DNA of 64,000 nucleotides from Coprinellus micaceus (GCA_951394405.1 OX596340.1:1488001-1552000); one strand, 5' to 3'. Counted from the stretch's first letter, positions 46,501 to 60,200 are shown. A program made the numbers and translations. Notes: generated by a model from the letters alone, not told the origin.

Positions 46501-47055
46501 CCGATCAAGAAGAGCTTGGTGGAGAGGAGTAGGAGTAGGGGGAGGAGAGTAAGTTTTGTGGATGATCGAGATCGGGAGAGGAGTAAGAGTAAAGGCAAGG
46601 CTAGAGGGAAGGGGAAAAGGAGGGAAAGAAGTCGGAGTGAGAGCGAGAGCGGAAGTCAGAGTCAGAGTGAAGAGGACGAGGATGAGGATGATGAAGATGA
46701 GGAGATGATGGATGTGGGATCGAGTCCGCTGAAGGGGAAGAGTAGGGAGAAGGAGAGGAGGGACAGCGAGCGGAAGAAGGAGCGAGACAGGGACAGAGGG
46801 CGGGCTAGAGGGAAAGAGAAAGAACGGCCCAAGAAATCTGCCTCTTCCTCGTCTTCGAACGCCAAGTCGAAAGACCGGCGGCGAAACCGGATATGCAGTC
46901 CAGAAGAGGTGGAGGAGGTGGCCGATTCCGAGGGAGATGGCATGCTATCAGATAGCTCGGATGATATGCCGCTCTCAGACCATGTGCGGGCGCAAACCCC
47001 CGGTCCCCCAGAGTCCCCTCCATCTAAGGAACGGGAGAAGAGGAGGCGCGAATGA
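43506..47055 (+). CDS. SCM3: Scm3/HJURP-type CENP-A chaperone with long disordered tail
   Basis: Two exons, 43506-45717 and 45782-47055, give 1,161 aa. Around residues 160-215 is the sequence ASLMRLMGAWTSLEKY, KRLDEDDIIDLETGKIIKDN, GVLKSARTKRFG. This matches the Scm3 signature: a Trp-containing helix followed by DIIDLETGxIxxDxGxLxS, which binds the CENP-A/H4 dimer and loads it at centromeres. The rest is low complexity: a Ser/Pro head, an acidic tract (EEAEEDVEEDEEDEF), Ser/Pro/Lys stretches, a Pro/His/Tyr-rich tract (46000-46450), and an Arg/Ser/Lys-Glu tail ending KEREKRRRE. Yeast Scm3 is about 190-220 residues, so this is an unusually large relative. The family call rests on one short motif block. 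Confidence 0.72.
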
Positions 47056-47460
47056 ACTCCGTTGTAGACTATAGCAAGTAGAGTATCCAGATTCGCGATA
47101 TTTCCGTAATTTCCTTCTCATTTCCAGGATTTCGTGTATCTCTACCACACGTGTTGTTGTAAGTATTATGTTGTCCTCGTGCTACGTTCTGGCTACCCGT
47201 CTCTTTTTTATCGCTCCAATCTTGTCAGCCAAATGCACCGCTGGTGGTTGAAAGAGGTTATATTGGGACGGGAGATAGGTTGTGTTGGGATCCAAATGAC
47301 GTCCTCGTTGCAGAGTAGTAGGACAAGTATGAGTTCGCATTTGGCCGGGGCAGGGTAAGTTTTCGTCAAGAAGTGGTATAGTACAACACGGAGATGGAGT
47401 GTTCGTGCACAGGACATGGGCGTATATGAACGTGAAATGAAAGGGCGAGCATATCGCTGA
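47056..47460. other. Convergent 3' spacer
   Basis: About 400 bp between the Scm3-like stop and the facing membrane-protein stop. No gene or repeat recognised. Confidence 0.5.
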
Positions 47461-48542
47461 TTAGTGCTTCCCAGTGGGTAGATCGATCTCGTAAACTGTC
47501 GAACTAGAGTGCCTCTCGGATTCTAGATTAGATGCGTCGATCGCAGAGTTAGCCCTGAAGCATGTGCCCTTGGGGATGAGAGAGAGGGGGGCTTACCTTT
47601 CTCTTTCTCAACGTCCTTACTGTAGAGATCGTCTCGAGGGTTCTTCGTCCCCGTACGCTTCTTGAAGCGCCATAGGAAGTATCCACAAGCTAGTAGAAAC
47701 AACCCGACGACCGCACAGATGGGGCCGAAGATGAGAGCGAGGTTGAGCGGTTTCTTGTTAGCCGCGGATACAGGCGTTGGGGTCGATTGTCCACTTGGTA
47801 CTTGAGTCAAGATCTCAGGCTCTTGGAGCGCCGTGAAGGCTGGAGCCGAAGAAGAAGAGGCCGCCGCGACGTCCGAAGGCTCCAGGGTGGTGTATCTGAA
47901 AGATGGTGGCACGTACGTGTGAGACAGCGGACGATGAGAGAGCGATGCCATACGTCAGTTCGGTGTTGTTCGCTGAGTCAATGTGATGCAGAGGAAGGGA
48001 CGTACAGGAAAGCATCAAACACGGCGTAGGTCTCGTTCGTGCCGACGTCGACGCGAACGGTGTGCTCCTTGTCGTCGAGGTTGGTGGCGCTGGCCAGAAC
48101 CATGGCCAACCCGAAGTTCTCGTCGACGGTCTTGGTGGTGTAGTCCTCGAGCTTCAAGAGGAGAGGTTTGGCGTCTGGCGAGTCGGGGTCGAGAGTGAGC
48201 CGGGTGGATACAGCGTACGGCCAGCGAGCGCTGACAAAGTAGACTGCAGTGCCTACAACGATCGAAAGATGTGAGTCCTCATCGTAGCCTCAGGTATGGT
48301 GGGAGTGTAGGCAACTGACCTGTGAACTTGAACTCGGCATAGGCCTCTGGGTCGTTCTTCGCCGTTCTATACGTCCCATTGAAGGGTTTTCCAAACCCAG
48401 GAAGAGTCCGAGACCAGCTTCCAGACCACGTTATAGAAGGATCCCAATCATCGACCGTGACGTTGAAAGGCTCTGCCCTCGTCAACGGCAGAGTGGTGAG
48501 GGCAAGTAGGAAGAGGTGAAGGAAGAGCGCCGTGAAAGTCAT
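47461..48542 (-). CDS. Secreted-type single-pass membrane protein, function unknown
   Basis: Four exons, 48542-48321 (to 48320), 48252-48006, 47895-47597 and 47522-47461, give 276 aa. A signal peptide (MTFTALFLHLFLLALTTLPL, cleavage near TRAEP) is followed by a ~150-residue extracellular domain with jelly-roll-like wording (FNVTVDDWDPSITWSG, FVSARWPY, VDVGTNETYAVFDAFL). A Ser/Thr/Pro linker, one membrane helix (LALIFGPICAVVGLFLLACG) and a stop-transfer RFKKR lead to a short cytoplasmic tail ending STVYEIDLPTGKH. This layout is common among Agaricomycete orphan membrane proteins; a cell-surface sensor or adhesin role is possible but unproven. The last exon is 62 nt and replaces an apparent basic end read from the intron. 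Confidence 0.8.
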
Positions 48543-49503
48543 GATGAGCGTGAGGTGAACGAGGAGGGCGAGTACGACGTCGACGCCTCAGGTCGTTGCC
48601 AACTCAATGACGTGTGGTAGGAGCGGGAGAAGACTAGAACCGATGAGCTTCAGACTTCGAGAAGAAGAAGGGTATATGAACTTACCAACGGGACCGACTA
48701 ATCAACTGCTCTAGGCCGGAGCACAGTGGAGAACAAGAGTGCGATACCGGGGCACCATGCTGCAGCCTTGTTGTATTTAATGTAAGGAAAAACGTTCTGG
48801 CTGTCAAGGAACGGTGGCGGCAGCCAAGCCAAGCCAGGGTAGGCGCCCGCCGAGTGTTTGATGATGGCCCTCGCGGATGCAGTATCCCTGGCGCTTGCAT
48901 CATGGAGAGCGCGACGTCTGGTATTCGACAAGGGGATGCACTTCCTCAACTAGCCTCCAGAGTCTGCAGGAGGAGGGCCTGTCGATATCATGGCCCCTGT
49001 CAGGCCTGAGCCCAGCTGCGATAACACGCACAGACAAGCGTGCAGAATATAGACCAAGCGTCTCTTCTGACCCCCCATTTCTTCCTTTCCTTCATACCAC
49101 CACACCAATCACTATAATCAGAAGCTCGCCCATATACCCTGATTTCTTCCTCTTGCATATACGAGGCCTCGCCCTCACCGTTTCCTTTCATGCGCGTCGC
49201 GTCTGCCTTCAAGGGCCGTCCTGAACATCTGCGAAGAGCGTCTCCAGCGAGAGTCGCTTTATAACGCATAGAATCACGGAGTAACTCGGCCAAAAATGCG
49301 CATATAGCCCTCTCGTAGTCCCGAAACGCGTCGAACTTGGCCTTCACTCTCAATAGGGGTCACTGCCCAATGGGTGAAGACGCGCCCTGCTAAAAATAGC
49401 GCAACGCCTTCCCACGTGAGTCGAAATTATTCGAACGAGTGCTTGGCAAGCGCCTAGGTTTGAACTGAACGCCCATTGGCCTTTGCCAGGGACAACTCTC
49501 CCC
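48543..49503. other. Divergent spacer, membrane protein / DHR1 promoters
   Basis: About 960 bp between two outward-facing start codons. ORFs at 48877-49224 and 49000-49353 lie on opposite strands and have no family. No motif stands out. Confidence 0.5.
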
Positions 49504-52500
49504 ATGCCTTCCATACGAAACCGGATCATACACAACGCCAAAGGGCGGGCAGCCTCCGGAGGCAAGCGCAAGAAGGGGAAGATCAACAAGAAGCGCAAGG
49601 CTACGACGGAAGATGGAGAAGACGCAGGGATGGAAACAGTGATCACTGGAGGAGGGAACGTCGTGGATTCCAATGCGACGATCCTAGAGCATAAGTCGAA
49701 GGAAGAGAAGGAGATGGAGAGGAAGGAGAAGATGTTGAAGGAGGTGCGTGACTACACCCTGGAATAGACGCAGTACTGACATCTCGTCCCAGATGCAAGA
49801 GCAGACGGAGGCCAAATGGACACACAAGAAAAAGAAGAGGTTGGAGAAGTATATCGTTAGTTTGTGTTCCAATCTCGTCAGGAACGCTACTCACATTTCA
49901 TGGAACTATAGGAGAAGAAGTTAAAGAAGGAGGAGCGTGGAGAGATATTCGAGAAACTCAGGTACGCCTTCAAGTTCCATTGTCCCCCCTTGTAACAATT
50001 GGTTTACCAATACGTCCATAGGCAGAGCCAGGCGGCCTTTGACTCTGCGTTGCTCCAGTCTTCGTCGATGCTTGGTAGCGGCAAGACCCTGACACACCAG
50101 GAATTACTTGAGAAGCTGGAGGATCGAGAGGTTCGGCAAGCCCTCGATGGCCAGACTACTGGGAAGCGGAAACGGCCTCGAGGAGATCAATATGCTGTCT
50201 ATGAAGCAGGAGAGGATGAGAGTAGTGAGGACGACGACGCCGAAGCCGAGGTAGAGTCGAGATACGCGTCGCGGGCAAGAGCAATGATGTCACATATGGA
50301 TACCGAGGAAGAGAATACCACCCAGGCATCAGCAGAGCCTACCGTTACGGTCGACACGTCTTCGGCGAACATAAAACCTAAAGAGCCAGAATCTCTCGCA
50401 GTGGGAGGTGCCCTACGACGGAACGCCGACGGAAGCGTCGTGCAACCCAGGGTTCGCCAACGGACGAAAAGCAAGCAGGTTTGTATCCTCGTATCCTAAC
50501 GCTAAAGGCTACAAACTGAATATCGGTTTCCAAGCTTAGATATCGAAGAAGGGCTGGGGTATCAAGCAAGCTGAACCGGAGGATCAAGATTCGGATACAT
50601 CTTTTGACAGTTCGGATTCCGCGTACGACTCCTCCAGCGAAGAAGAGGATGGAAGTGGGGATGAGGAGGTGTGGGGAGGTGTGAAGGAACAGGGTGACGG
50701 AGGAGACGACGAAGGGAGCGAAGCGAAGAGTGGGTTCGAATGGGGCGAGGATTCTTCGGAAGACGAGGAAGGTGAAGAAGACGACGAGGAACCGACACCC
50801 CCGCCAAAAAAGAAACTGGGTTTCAAAGACTGGGCCAACAAACAGCTCAGTGCGGCAAAAGGCATCGTGTTGACATCCTCTGAACAACAGCTGGCTCCCG
50901 ACCTGCTCTCTCAGCCTGCACGCAAGCGACCAAAACTCGATGATGGCGAACTAAGAGAGATGCGCGGGCCCCTTGGTGAAGACCTTCAGTTGCCTGCCTC
51001 CAGCTTTGCACGGCACGTCTTGGAGACCGAGAAGACCGCTGCTGCTGAGGCTTCATCTTCATCTACCTTCAGGTACAAACGCGTCGTTGAGATTTCAAGG
51101 CCGGCGGATGTAGACGAGGCACGGTTGCTCCTCCCCATTGTTACAGAGGAACAGCCAATCATGGAGGCCATCATGCTAAACCCCGTGGTCGTTATCTGTG
51201 GTGAGACCGGTAGTGGAAAGACTACGCAGGTACCACAGTTCCTATACGAGGCTGGCTTTGGTACTCCTGAAAGCGGTATGTATTCGCGTCCGCAATAACC
51301 CCCAATTTCCAGCACCTACTGAATCCTATAGATAACCCGGGCATGATCGGTGTCACCCAACCTCGCCGAGTTGCTGCCATGTCCATGGCTTCGCGTGTCG
51401 GCCACGAACTTTCTCTCACCTCCTCCAAGGTGTCGTACCAAATTCGGTACGACGCGACGGTCTCCCCGCAAACATCGATCAAGTTTATGACCGACGGTGT
51501 GCTCCTCCGTGAACTTGCAAACGACTTCCTCCTGAACAAGTACTCTGTAATAATCATTGATGAAGCGCATGAGAGGAGTATTAACACGGATATCCTTATT
51601 GGTGTGTTGAGTCGGATAATCAAGCTGAGGGAGGAGAGGTGGAGAGCGAGGGAGGCTGGTGCTAAGGTATGCCTTCATAAGAAATCCCACCCTGGCATCC
51701 CATTTAACCAGAGTGTGCTTCATGCATCGTTTTTATAGCCCCTTCGCCTGATCATCATGTCTGCGACCCTGCGGGTGAGCGACTTCGCAGAGAATAAGAC
51801 CCTCTTCCCCAAGCCACCCCCAGTCATCAGCGTCGGCGCACGACAACATCCTGTCACAATCCACTTCAGCCGCCGCACCTCACCAGACTACGTGAAAGAG
51901 GCCGTCAAGAAGGCAGCAAAGATCCACGCGAGGCTACCGCCTGGAGGTATCTTGATCTTCCTGACTGGTCAGAACGAGATTACTGGTGTGTTGAAAAAGC
52001 TCGAAGCCCGGTTCGGGGAGAAAGCGCTGCAAGCAAAGCGGCAGAAGAGGGCCCAGGCTGCTTTCAATGCGAAGGTGAGGAGGGGGGAAGAGGAGGAAGA
52101 GGGTATGAAATCGGTTAACCCATCTCAAGTTGCGCTAGAGGTGGAGGATATTGACCTCGGTGCGACACGCGGGGATGAGGACCTCGCTGACGATGTCGAC
52201 GATGGGATGATTGAGGACGACCCCGATGCTTTGGATACTGACGGTGAAGAAGACGATGCTCTCAACGAGGCACTAGGCCTCGAAGAGACTGATGGTAAGC
52301 AGAATACTTCCCTCCCTCAACCCCATGTTTACTAACATGCTCCCCAAAGCTCCAATGCACATCGTACCCCTCTACTCACTCCTACCAAGCGACAAGCAAA
52401 TGAAGGTCTTCGAACCCCCACCACCAGGCCACCGCCTCGTCGTCGTCTCCACCAACGTCGCCGAAACATCCCTCACAATCCCCAACATCCGTTACGTCAT

Positions 52501-53955
52501 CGACTGTGGTCGTGTCAAGGAGCGGAAGTACGACACTGTCAACGGTGTGCAGTCGTTCCAAATCACCTGGACATCCAAGGCGTCTGCAAGCCAGAGGGCC
52601 GGTCGTGCGGGTCGTACGGGCCCGGGTCATTGTTACCGTCTTTACTCATCGGCGTTGTTCGAGAACCATTTCGAGCAGTTCTCAGAGCCGGAAATTTTGA
52701 GGACCCCGATTGAAGGAATTGTACTGCAGATGAAGAGTATGCATATCGACACTGTCACCAACTTCCCCTTCCCTACACCACCCGACCGTATCGCGCTTCA
52801 AAAGGCAGAAAGGACACTTGTACATTTGGGAGCACTTTCGTTGGATGCTGCGTCGAGTGTTGGTGGGATGGTCGGGAACGCGAAGATTACGGACCTCGGT
52901 CGGGCCATGGCACTCTTCCCGCTTGCGCCGCGGTTCGCGAGGATGTTGGTCAGTGGGCAACAACATGGGTGCCTGCCGTATGTGATCACGGTGGTGTCAG
53001 CGTTGTCCGTTGGAGACCCTTTCCTCTTCGAGGAAGCAATCAATGAGAAATCGGACGGCGAGGATGAGGAAGAAGACGAGGAGGTGCTTACGGAGAAGGA
53101 AGCGAAGAGGGCAAAGAGGAAGGCATACTTCACGTCACAGCATGTACGTCTTCGCTGTAGCCTATTGAAGACGAAGGTCACTGATACCAGGATCCAGTTG
53201 CATTCTTCACTAGGCAAACGCGTTAGCGACGTGTTCAAAAGCCTCTCAGTAGTGGGTGCTTACGAATACACCGGGGGAGGCGCCAAGTTCTGCGCAGAGC
53301 ACTTCGTTCGCCTAAAGGTGCGCATATACTTTCGTGCTGTTCTACTCGGCGCTGAGATTATTTGTAGGCAATGGAAGAAATCCACAAACTCCGAGCACAA
53401 GTAGGGAACATCGTCCGCGTTAACTTCCCTGCCTCCGATCCCAAGACCGACGCGAAACTGCCACCCCCCTCAGAATTTCAACTGAAGGTTCTCCGTCAGC
53501 TGCTTGCCGCGAGTTTCGTGGACCAAGTCGCGGTGCGCAAAGATCGGATCGGCGCGGATGGACAGTCGAAGGGAGTTCAATTCGCCAACGCTAAAGGTGT
53601 GCCGTACAGAGCGGCCGGGATTCCGGAGGATGTGTTCATACACCCTTCATCGGTGTTAATCGACATTTCTCCACCTGAGTTTGTGATGTTCCATGAGCTC
53701 GTAAGGACGAGTCGGCCATATATGAAGGGCACGTACCGCTCTATCCCGGAGAAGGGGCGTAACTTGACTGACGAAACCGTATACACAGGTGTCACTGTAG
53801 TCAACCCTGTGTGGCTCGCAAAACTGGGGAAGCCGTTGCTCTGCACCTTCTCAAAGCCAATTCGAAACAAGGATGGCGTCATGATGGTCGTCCCCCGGTT
53901 TGGCCCCAGCAGTTGGGAACTACCAGCAATCAAGGCCGCAGATATTGGCCTCTAA
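49504..53955 (+). CDS. ECM16: DEAH-box RNA helicase DHR1/ECM16 (DHX37), 40S biogenesis
   Basis: Nucleolar ATPase that releases U3 snoRNA from pre-18S rRNA. Ten exons: 49504-49743, 49793-49855, 49912-49961, 50022-50478, 50540-51275, 51332-51666, 51739-52294, 52350-53143, 53198-53317 and 53368-53955, giving 1,312 aa. The N-terminal ~430 residues are Lys-rich then acidic. Helicase motifs: GETGSGKTT (~490), [18 protein letters not shown] (~590), [23 protein letters not shown] and [18 protein letters not shown], then HA2/OB domains ([17 protein letters not shown]). The opening [20 protein letters not shown] and the long insert after [12 protein letters not shown] are typical of Dhr1 rather than Prp-type helicases. 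One intron (53144-53197, 54 nt) is in frame and free of stops; removing it joins SQH to LHSSLGKR as expected. Confidence 0.94.
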
Positions 53956-54257
53956 AACAAAATTGTCGAGGCATCTATTCTCGACCGACGACGACAACGC
54001 GGATTAACGACATGGCGTGACATGATGTACGTCTGAACACGTCTAAACTAATGTAGACCGTGAAGTGGTGAAGGGCGCCCCATAGCCCAGATAGTGTACA
54101 CGGGGGACTCGATAGCGAGTGGAGATGGTGCAATGCGACAAACAAGATATCAAGATAAGTGAGTAGGTGAAGCGGACTGGTGTGGGGAGAACGGGCGGGG
54201 TTCGGAAAGCATCGAAAGCAAGAAGAGAGAGAATTTGCAAGAGAACTGAGCGATGAT
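53956..54257. other. Convergent 3' spacer between DHR1 and SEN1
   Basis: About 300 bp between facing stop codons. Nothing recognised beyond expected terminators. Confidence 0.5.
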
Positions 54258-57200
54258 CTACTTCTTTCCGGGTTTCTTGGGTATGAACATTGTCTGTGGT
54301 TGTTTGGGACGCTTAGGAGGGGGTGGACGAGGAGGTTGCGGCCCGGATCGGCTGCCCAGATCATCGTCGGCTGGGCGTTTGACGCCCGCGACTGGTCGGG
54401 AAGGGGGGAGGCCAGGAGCAAGCCTTGGTCGTGGAGGCTGTAAATCAGGGGGTACCGACGAAGACGAAGGTACAGCAATCGGGGTGCCGCCCGACGGTTT
54501 CCTTCCGAGCTTCTTGAGGTCCTTGGGAGCAACGAGATCTTTGGGGGTAGGCTGAACGGGCTGTGAAGGCTGAGACTCAGAAAGACGGGGTTTCTTTGCT
54601 GGAGGTTGGCCTTTAGGTTTCGCTGGAGATAGGCTAGTCACCCCTGAGATAGCAGTTGAGGGTTGGGCGAAGAAACGGGTATCAACCTGGACGAACACTG
54701 TTAGTTGAGCGAAATTCGGCAAGGACGGTCGGCTCACAGTCACAAGTCGATTTCGTTCGCGAGCATCAGCTACTACCTTCTTCCACGTCTCGTCGCTACG
54801 CTCAAGTGTCGCAGAATTCCCCAAAATAAAGAGGGCAGACTTCGCACGAGTAATAGCAACATTCAATCGACGGACGTCTATGCATAGAGTTGGACGTCAG
54901 TGGGCAGTCGGTAGCTTGGATAGACCAATACTGACCGGCCAAGAAACCAATGGAGTGCAACCCAGGACCCGCCCTGACACACGAGAGGATGATGATATCC
55001 TTCTCCTGACCCTGGAAGCCATCAACAGTGTTGAAGTCGACGCTCTCGAGAATACCCTCCCCAAAGGCCTGGAAGAACTGCCGTTTCAGTTCAGAAATCT
55101 GAGCTCGGTACATGGATACGATTCCTATCCGCCTCTTGAATCCAGCAGACTGAAATTCCTTGCTTAGCCTGGAGTAGATCGCTTTCGCGATTTGGACCTC
55201 AGCAGTGTTCTTGATCGAGTTGAACGCACCGGGTTCTTCAACGCCAGAGACGTTGAAGAATTTGTAGGTGCCGAACATAGGTTGAGTATGCCATGGGCGA
55301 CTTGTTAGTTGGGCCATGTCTGGGCCATCTTCGATGCGGCCTTCGTAGAAGGCCTGACTGGGGAAGCGGCTGATGTCTGGGTGCATACGGTATTGGATGC
55401 TAAACAAGAGTTAGCTCGAACATATCGTCAGAGGTGTGGAAATAGGCACCTCAATAGATGGATCGCCTGTGGGTTCTTGTTGAAGAGACGGAAGAAGAGT
55501 GACTGGTCATACCGACGTCGAGTTGCCTGAGGGAAGTGAGTAGGAGTCAAATCTCGTGCGAAGCACGAAAACACTGACCTCTTGTGATATGACTGTGGGA
55601 GGGAGCTGCTGAGGATCACCAACGAGTACACATCGTGCTGAATTGAACTTGAGTGGAATCAACGATGATAGCTCAATGGATTGGGCCGCCTCATCAATGA
55701 TGACCATCTCAAAGTCTTGGTCGATGAGTACCTCATGGCCTGCACCAGAGAGCGTGCTGCACACCACATCCGCCTCTAGCAACACCTCCCTACGCATTTG
55801 ACGCCGAAGACTGTCAAGGCTCCGGTTCTCCGACTTGATCTTATCTCGGAGTGCTGTGAGCTTGTTTCCAAGCTCCTGCCTACGCGTGCGGAGCCTCTGA
55901 GCCTCTCCTTCGAGAACTGTACGCTTCTGCAATGTGTCTTGAAAGTTGGTAAGCTCCTTGAGCTTGTCCTCGCGCTGGTGCTTCAGCGAGTCCATCTCCA
56001 CCAGTAAGGCCTTAATTTCCCTGTCAGTCTCTCCCGAAGAGAGCCCTTGCAATCCTGTTTTAGCTTGGATCTTGTTGTTAATGAGCTGGTCGAGGGAAAT
56101 GGCTTTGACGGCGGAACCGATCGAAGACTCGCCACCGGTACGCACGACGCTCATCGCCTTGGTCGCGTTCATCAAACGACTGGCGATTTCATCAATAGCT
56201 GCATTACTCGGGGCGCAAATGAGGACCTTGGCTTTTGGTGGATTGTCATTCCTATCAGGTGCATTGATGGGCGTCGGACGATGGGAAATGAACCGCGAGA
56301 CGAGACCACAGATTGTCGACGTTTTACCAGTCCCAGGAGGCCTAGAAGGGAAGTTCAGCACCCGAACAGAACGCACAGAGGAAAAGGACAAACCCTTGGA
56401 TCAGAACGAATCCTTCAGTCTTCATCGCAGTCACCACGGCGGTGGCTTGAGGCTTGTTAAGCTTGAGGGTCATCATGGCTTGTTGAACCTCCGAAGAATC
56501 GATGTATGGTGGCCGTTCCAGTTTGGCAGATACAATACGATCGAAGCCTTGGAGATATGGGGCAGCCATGAGAGCGCCGTACTCGCGATTGATCGTGCTC
56601 AAGCTAGCTATTCTGTAAGTTCGTTTCTCGGAAATCGGGAAGGGTTATGGGCTCTTCTTACCTGTATATCTTGCTAACTTTCCATGTGCTGCCCTGCATC
56701 AAACCTGGGTCCGATCCACCTGGGATGAAACAGCGCGCGCGGACCACACAACCCATGGGCGACTTCTTGTAGTTCAGAGCCTTCGCCATCACCGACTTCT
56801 TAATCTCTGGGGAAGAGAGCAGGACAATGTCCGTCTCCGCGGCCAAGACCCAATCCCTTGGCGGATTATCCGTGAAGGCGAGGTCGAGGTCTAGCCAGTC
56901 GCTCACGTATTCCTTTGCAGAGACCTTGGCCAGGTAGCCGTCCGGCGTCTCCTCTTTAGAACGTACGATCTGGGCCCAGCATTCCAAGAGCAGGAGGGGC
57001 TCAAAGACTCTTCGATAGTGCGCATAGTCTGTGAAGTCTCCAGGCACCTGGTTGAGCTGAAGGTAGTCACCAGGGGGGAGGTTTCCATCGTGGTCGTATT
57101 TCCAAGACAGGATTGTCCTGTGTAGGGTGGAGATGTCGGGTCGAAGGCGAAGAGAGGGATTGTGTTGGGCAGGTTTTGACCTATTCTTGAATCGCTCGGC

Positions 57201-60200
57201 GATCGCGCTCTTGCCGGTGGCAATTTCCAGCGTCTTGATTTGTCGCCTCTCCTGCTTGCGTATCATGGGCGACTTCGTAAGCTGCCCAAGAGCAGATAGC
57301 CCCACTTGCTCGTCGTCGCTGCTATCGCTGCTGTCCGAGGAGTCGTCGAAATTGTTCGCCAGGGCTTCATTCTTGATCTCGCCCTTGCGAGGATTCGTGG
57401 ATAGTACCGACTTCAGAGTTGACGTGGACGAGGAAGTGACCACAGTCGAGCTCCGCTTGAAGGTCGGGAAGGCGGCTGGAGTTTCCAGTCTCGCCTTATC
57501 GACGTCACTGAATAAGCGATTGAGCGAAGGCTTCCGTGTGTCTGGCACCGGCTTCGACTGAGCACCTTTCCCAGTGGGCTTGCTGACAACCTGAATGTAG
57601 TTCCTCTTCGGCGGCTCTTCCTTCTTCACAACCACCTTCTCCTTTCCTTTCTCCTTTCCCTTCACCTTCGCATCTTTCTTGAATATGGGTGCGACCTCAA
57701 CCTCAACCTTTACCTTCTTCTCCTTCTTTGGTGCAGGAATATGGTCAACGATTTGGACCTCCTCCTCGTCTGAGGCTTCGTCCAAGAAAGGAGCCATGGC
57801 ATCCTCTAACTTCGACAGGCTCGATGGATCGAGTCGACTCTTGGCCTTCCCATCCACACGAGCGTCAGCGATGTACTTGGTCAGCTTGCTTAGCGTTTCT
57901 TCATGGGGCTTCGTCTTCGTTTCCTTGAAGACTTCAAGCAAGCTCTGAAGGATAGAGAAGGACTGGTAAAGCAACTCTTCGTCAGTCAGCCTTAACCACT
58001 TCGATAGCTCCGGCAACATATCCTGGAAGCACGCGATCATCTTCCCCCTCAGGCCCGAATGCTGCTTGGACTGCTTCCCCTGGGTCTGGCCATTCGCTGC
58101 GTTCTCGATTACTCGCCACCGCGCAATTAAATCTCGTCCGAGAATGACGGCGTCTCGCATCCACTCGACCATCTCCTTCTGCTTGTGGAAGGGCGACCAC
58201 ATCACTGTGCGCTTGAAAATCATCGTCAGCGCCGTTGTCAAGCCTTTCCAGAACTCGAGAAGGCGAGAGGCGGGACCCTTGGCATCCCCCGGTCGAAGGA
58301 AAGCCGCGTCAAGGAGGAGCCCACCAGGAGGTAAGCAAAGGACTTCAAGAATATCGTTGAAGCACCGGACAAGTGATCGTGAGACCGGGCATGCTTCTGG
58401 AGCTTGCGCCGCGTAGAGGTTGAACTGGGTGAGGAAGTTGGTAATCCCGTCGAACGTGGCCTCAGGGAGGTTGACGAACATCGCCTTGATACACTCTGCC
58501 CGAACATCTTCGTCAAATGCGAGACCAATGAGGGTCTGAGCGGAAGTTTGGAAGTCGGTGACTGGTGAAAAGAGGAGTTGGACGATGCATTGCGCGACAT
58601 TGGGCTGGCGGAGGACTTCAAGAGCGGAGGTCGATAAACTAAAGTTGGCGAATCTCGATACGGCTTCCAGGAAGCCATTTCGCACAGATTCCAGCGCGTC
58701 GTTGATTTGGTCGATGACTTGGGCCCCAGGTGCAAATCCCTTGTCACTGGCCGGGACTTTCTCGATCCCCCTGTACGGTTCCTTGATGAGCTTCGCGAGG
58801 GTCGCAGCCTTCGCGACTGCTACTATCACAGTGGCAAGTCCACCAACGTCCTTGCTGTCAATTGTACTGTATATGCTTGCCCACAGCTGTTTCCGAACGG
58901 ACAACACTGGTATCTGCTCTGGTCTTCCCTCCTTCTTCACTAGATACAGGGACCTGCACGATGCCGAGATGGTTGCGTGTATTCTCTGGACGTCGGTGGA
59001 CAGGAGGGTACGAATCAGGCTGCGAGCGGAGATGCGAGCATTATTCCATGATTCGGTATCGTGGTCCCGCCTGAATGCAACGGCGACGATAGACCCCGAA
59101 TGAATCTCGAGGGTATTGAAAAGGGTATCCTTGTACCGGCAATCCTTCTCAGAGTCGCACCTTCGCAGGATCGCCGCGAGAAGCTAAAATGCTTGGTCAG
59201 TGCCAATCCATTTTGCGAGGTGCGTCCTCACCTGTACTGCCGAATTCATGATTACTGGCCTCGCTTCATCAAACCGCTCATGCTGCAGCTCCTCACAGAG
59301 GAAGTCGACCATCTTCGCCAGCACTTCCCCATATGCGGCTTCTCCCTGAATAGTGAGCAGAAGTTCCGGCATCCAGGACAGTGTCCACAGGTTGTCGCTG
59401 GACTTGTGCAAGTCCTGCAAAAGCCCCAAGAAAGCTGGATTGTCTTTCACGGAGTCGAACACGATCTTCGGGTATGCAGGGTCAGAGTTTGTCCAGAACG
59501 TTTGTGCCAGGCGCTTCAAAAGCAGGAGAAACGCTCGAAGAACGTCAACAAAATCTAGACAATGATTCAATACTGACGCTCAACGCAAAGGATCCCGCAC
59601 TCACGAGTGCCGGTGTCGTGCAGATGTCCTGACACCATATGTCGGAGATCAATCGTCTGCGTCCGAGTGGGGAGAAGCTTTCCGACAGGCACAAGCTTGA
59701 GCATCTGGCCGAACGCGGCCCAGACTACCGGGGGCTCGTTGGACAGGAGTAATGACCCTGACGAAGCGTAGGTTGTGGAATTGACGACGGCAGCCATCGC
59801 CAGCAGCGATTGGGAATAGGATTCGGTGAACTGTTCGGGGGCTAATAGGCCGAGTTCGCAAGATAGCGTTTGCTTTCGAGCCCAATCCCGGAGAGCTTTC
59901 GACTCTGCCATAAGCAGGACGACCAGGCCTGGAGGGGGGCTCTTCATAGGCCAGTCGGACACGATTCGAGTTGGGACGCAGCGGTGGAACAAGGCCTGTA
60001 TTTGAGCGTCGCTAAAAACCTTCCAGTTGGCGGCCATGCGATACAGCAGTGTTGACGAAACGTCTGAAAGTGTCCTCCCTTCGGTATCCTCCGCCGTGAA
60101 CCCTGCTTTCTTCAGGTCATCCAAGACCAACTGTAATTCCCATTCCTCAAACTTTTCAAAGAACCGCTGTAGGATATCTTCGCCGTATGCGCCGAAAAAT

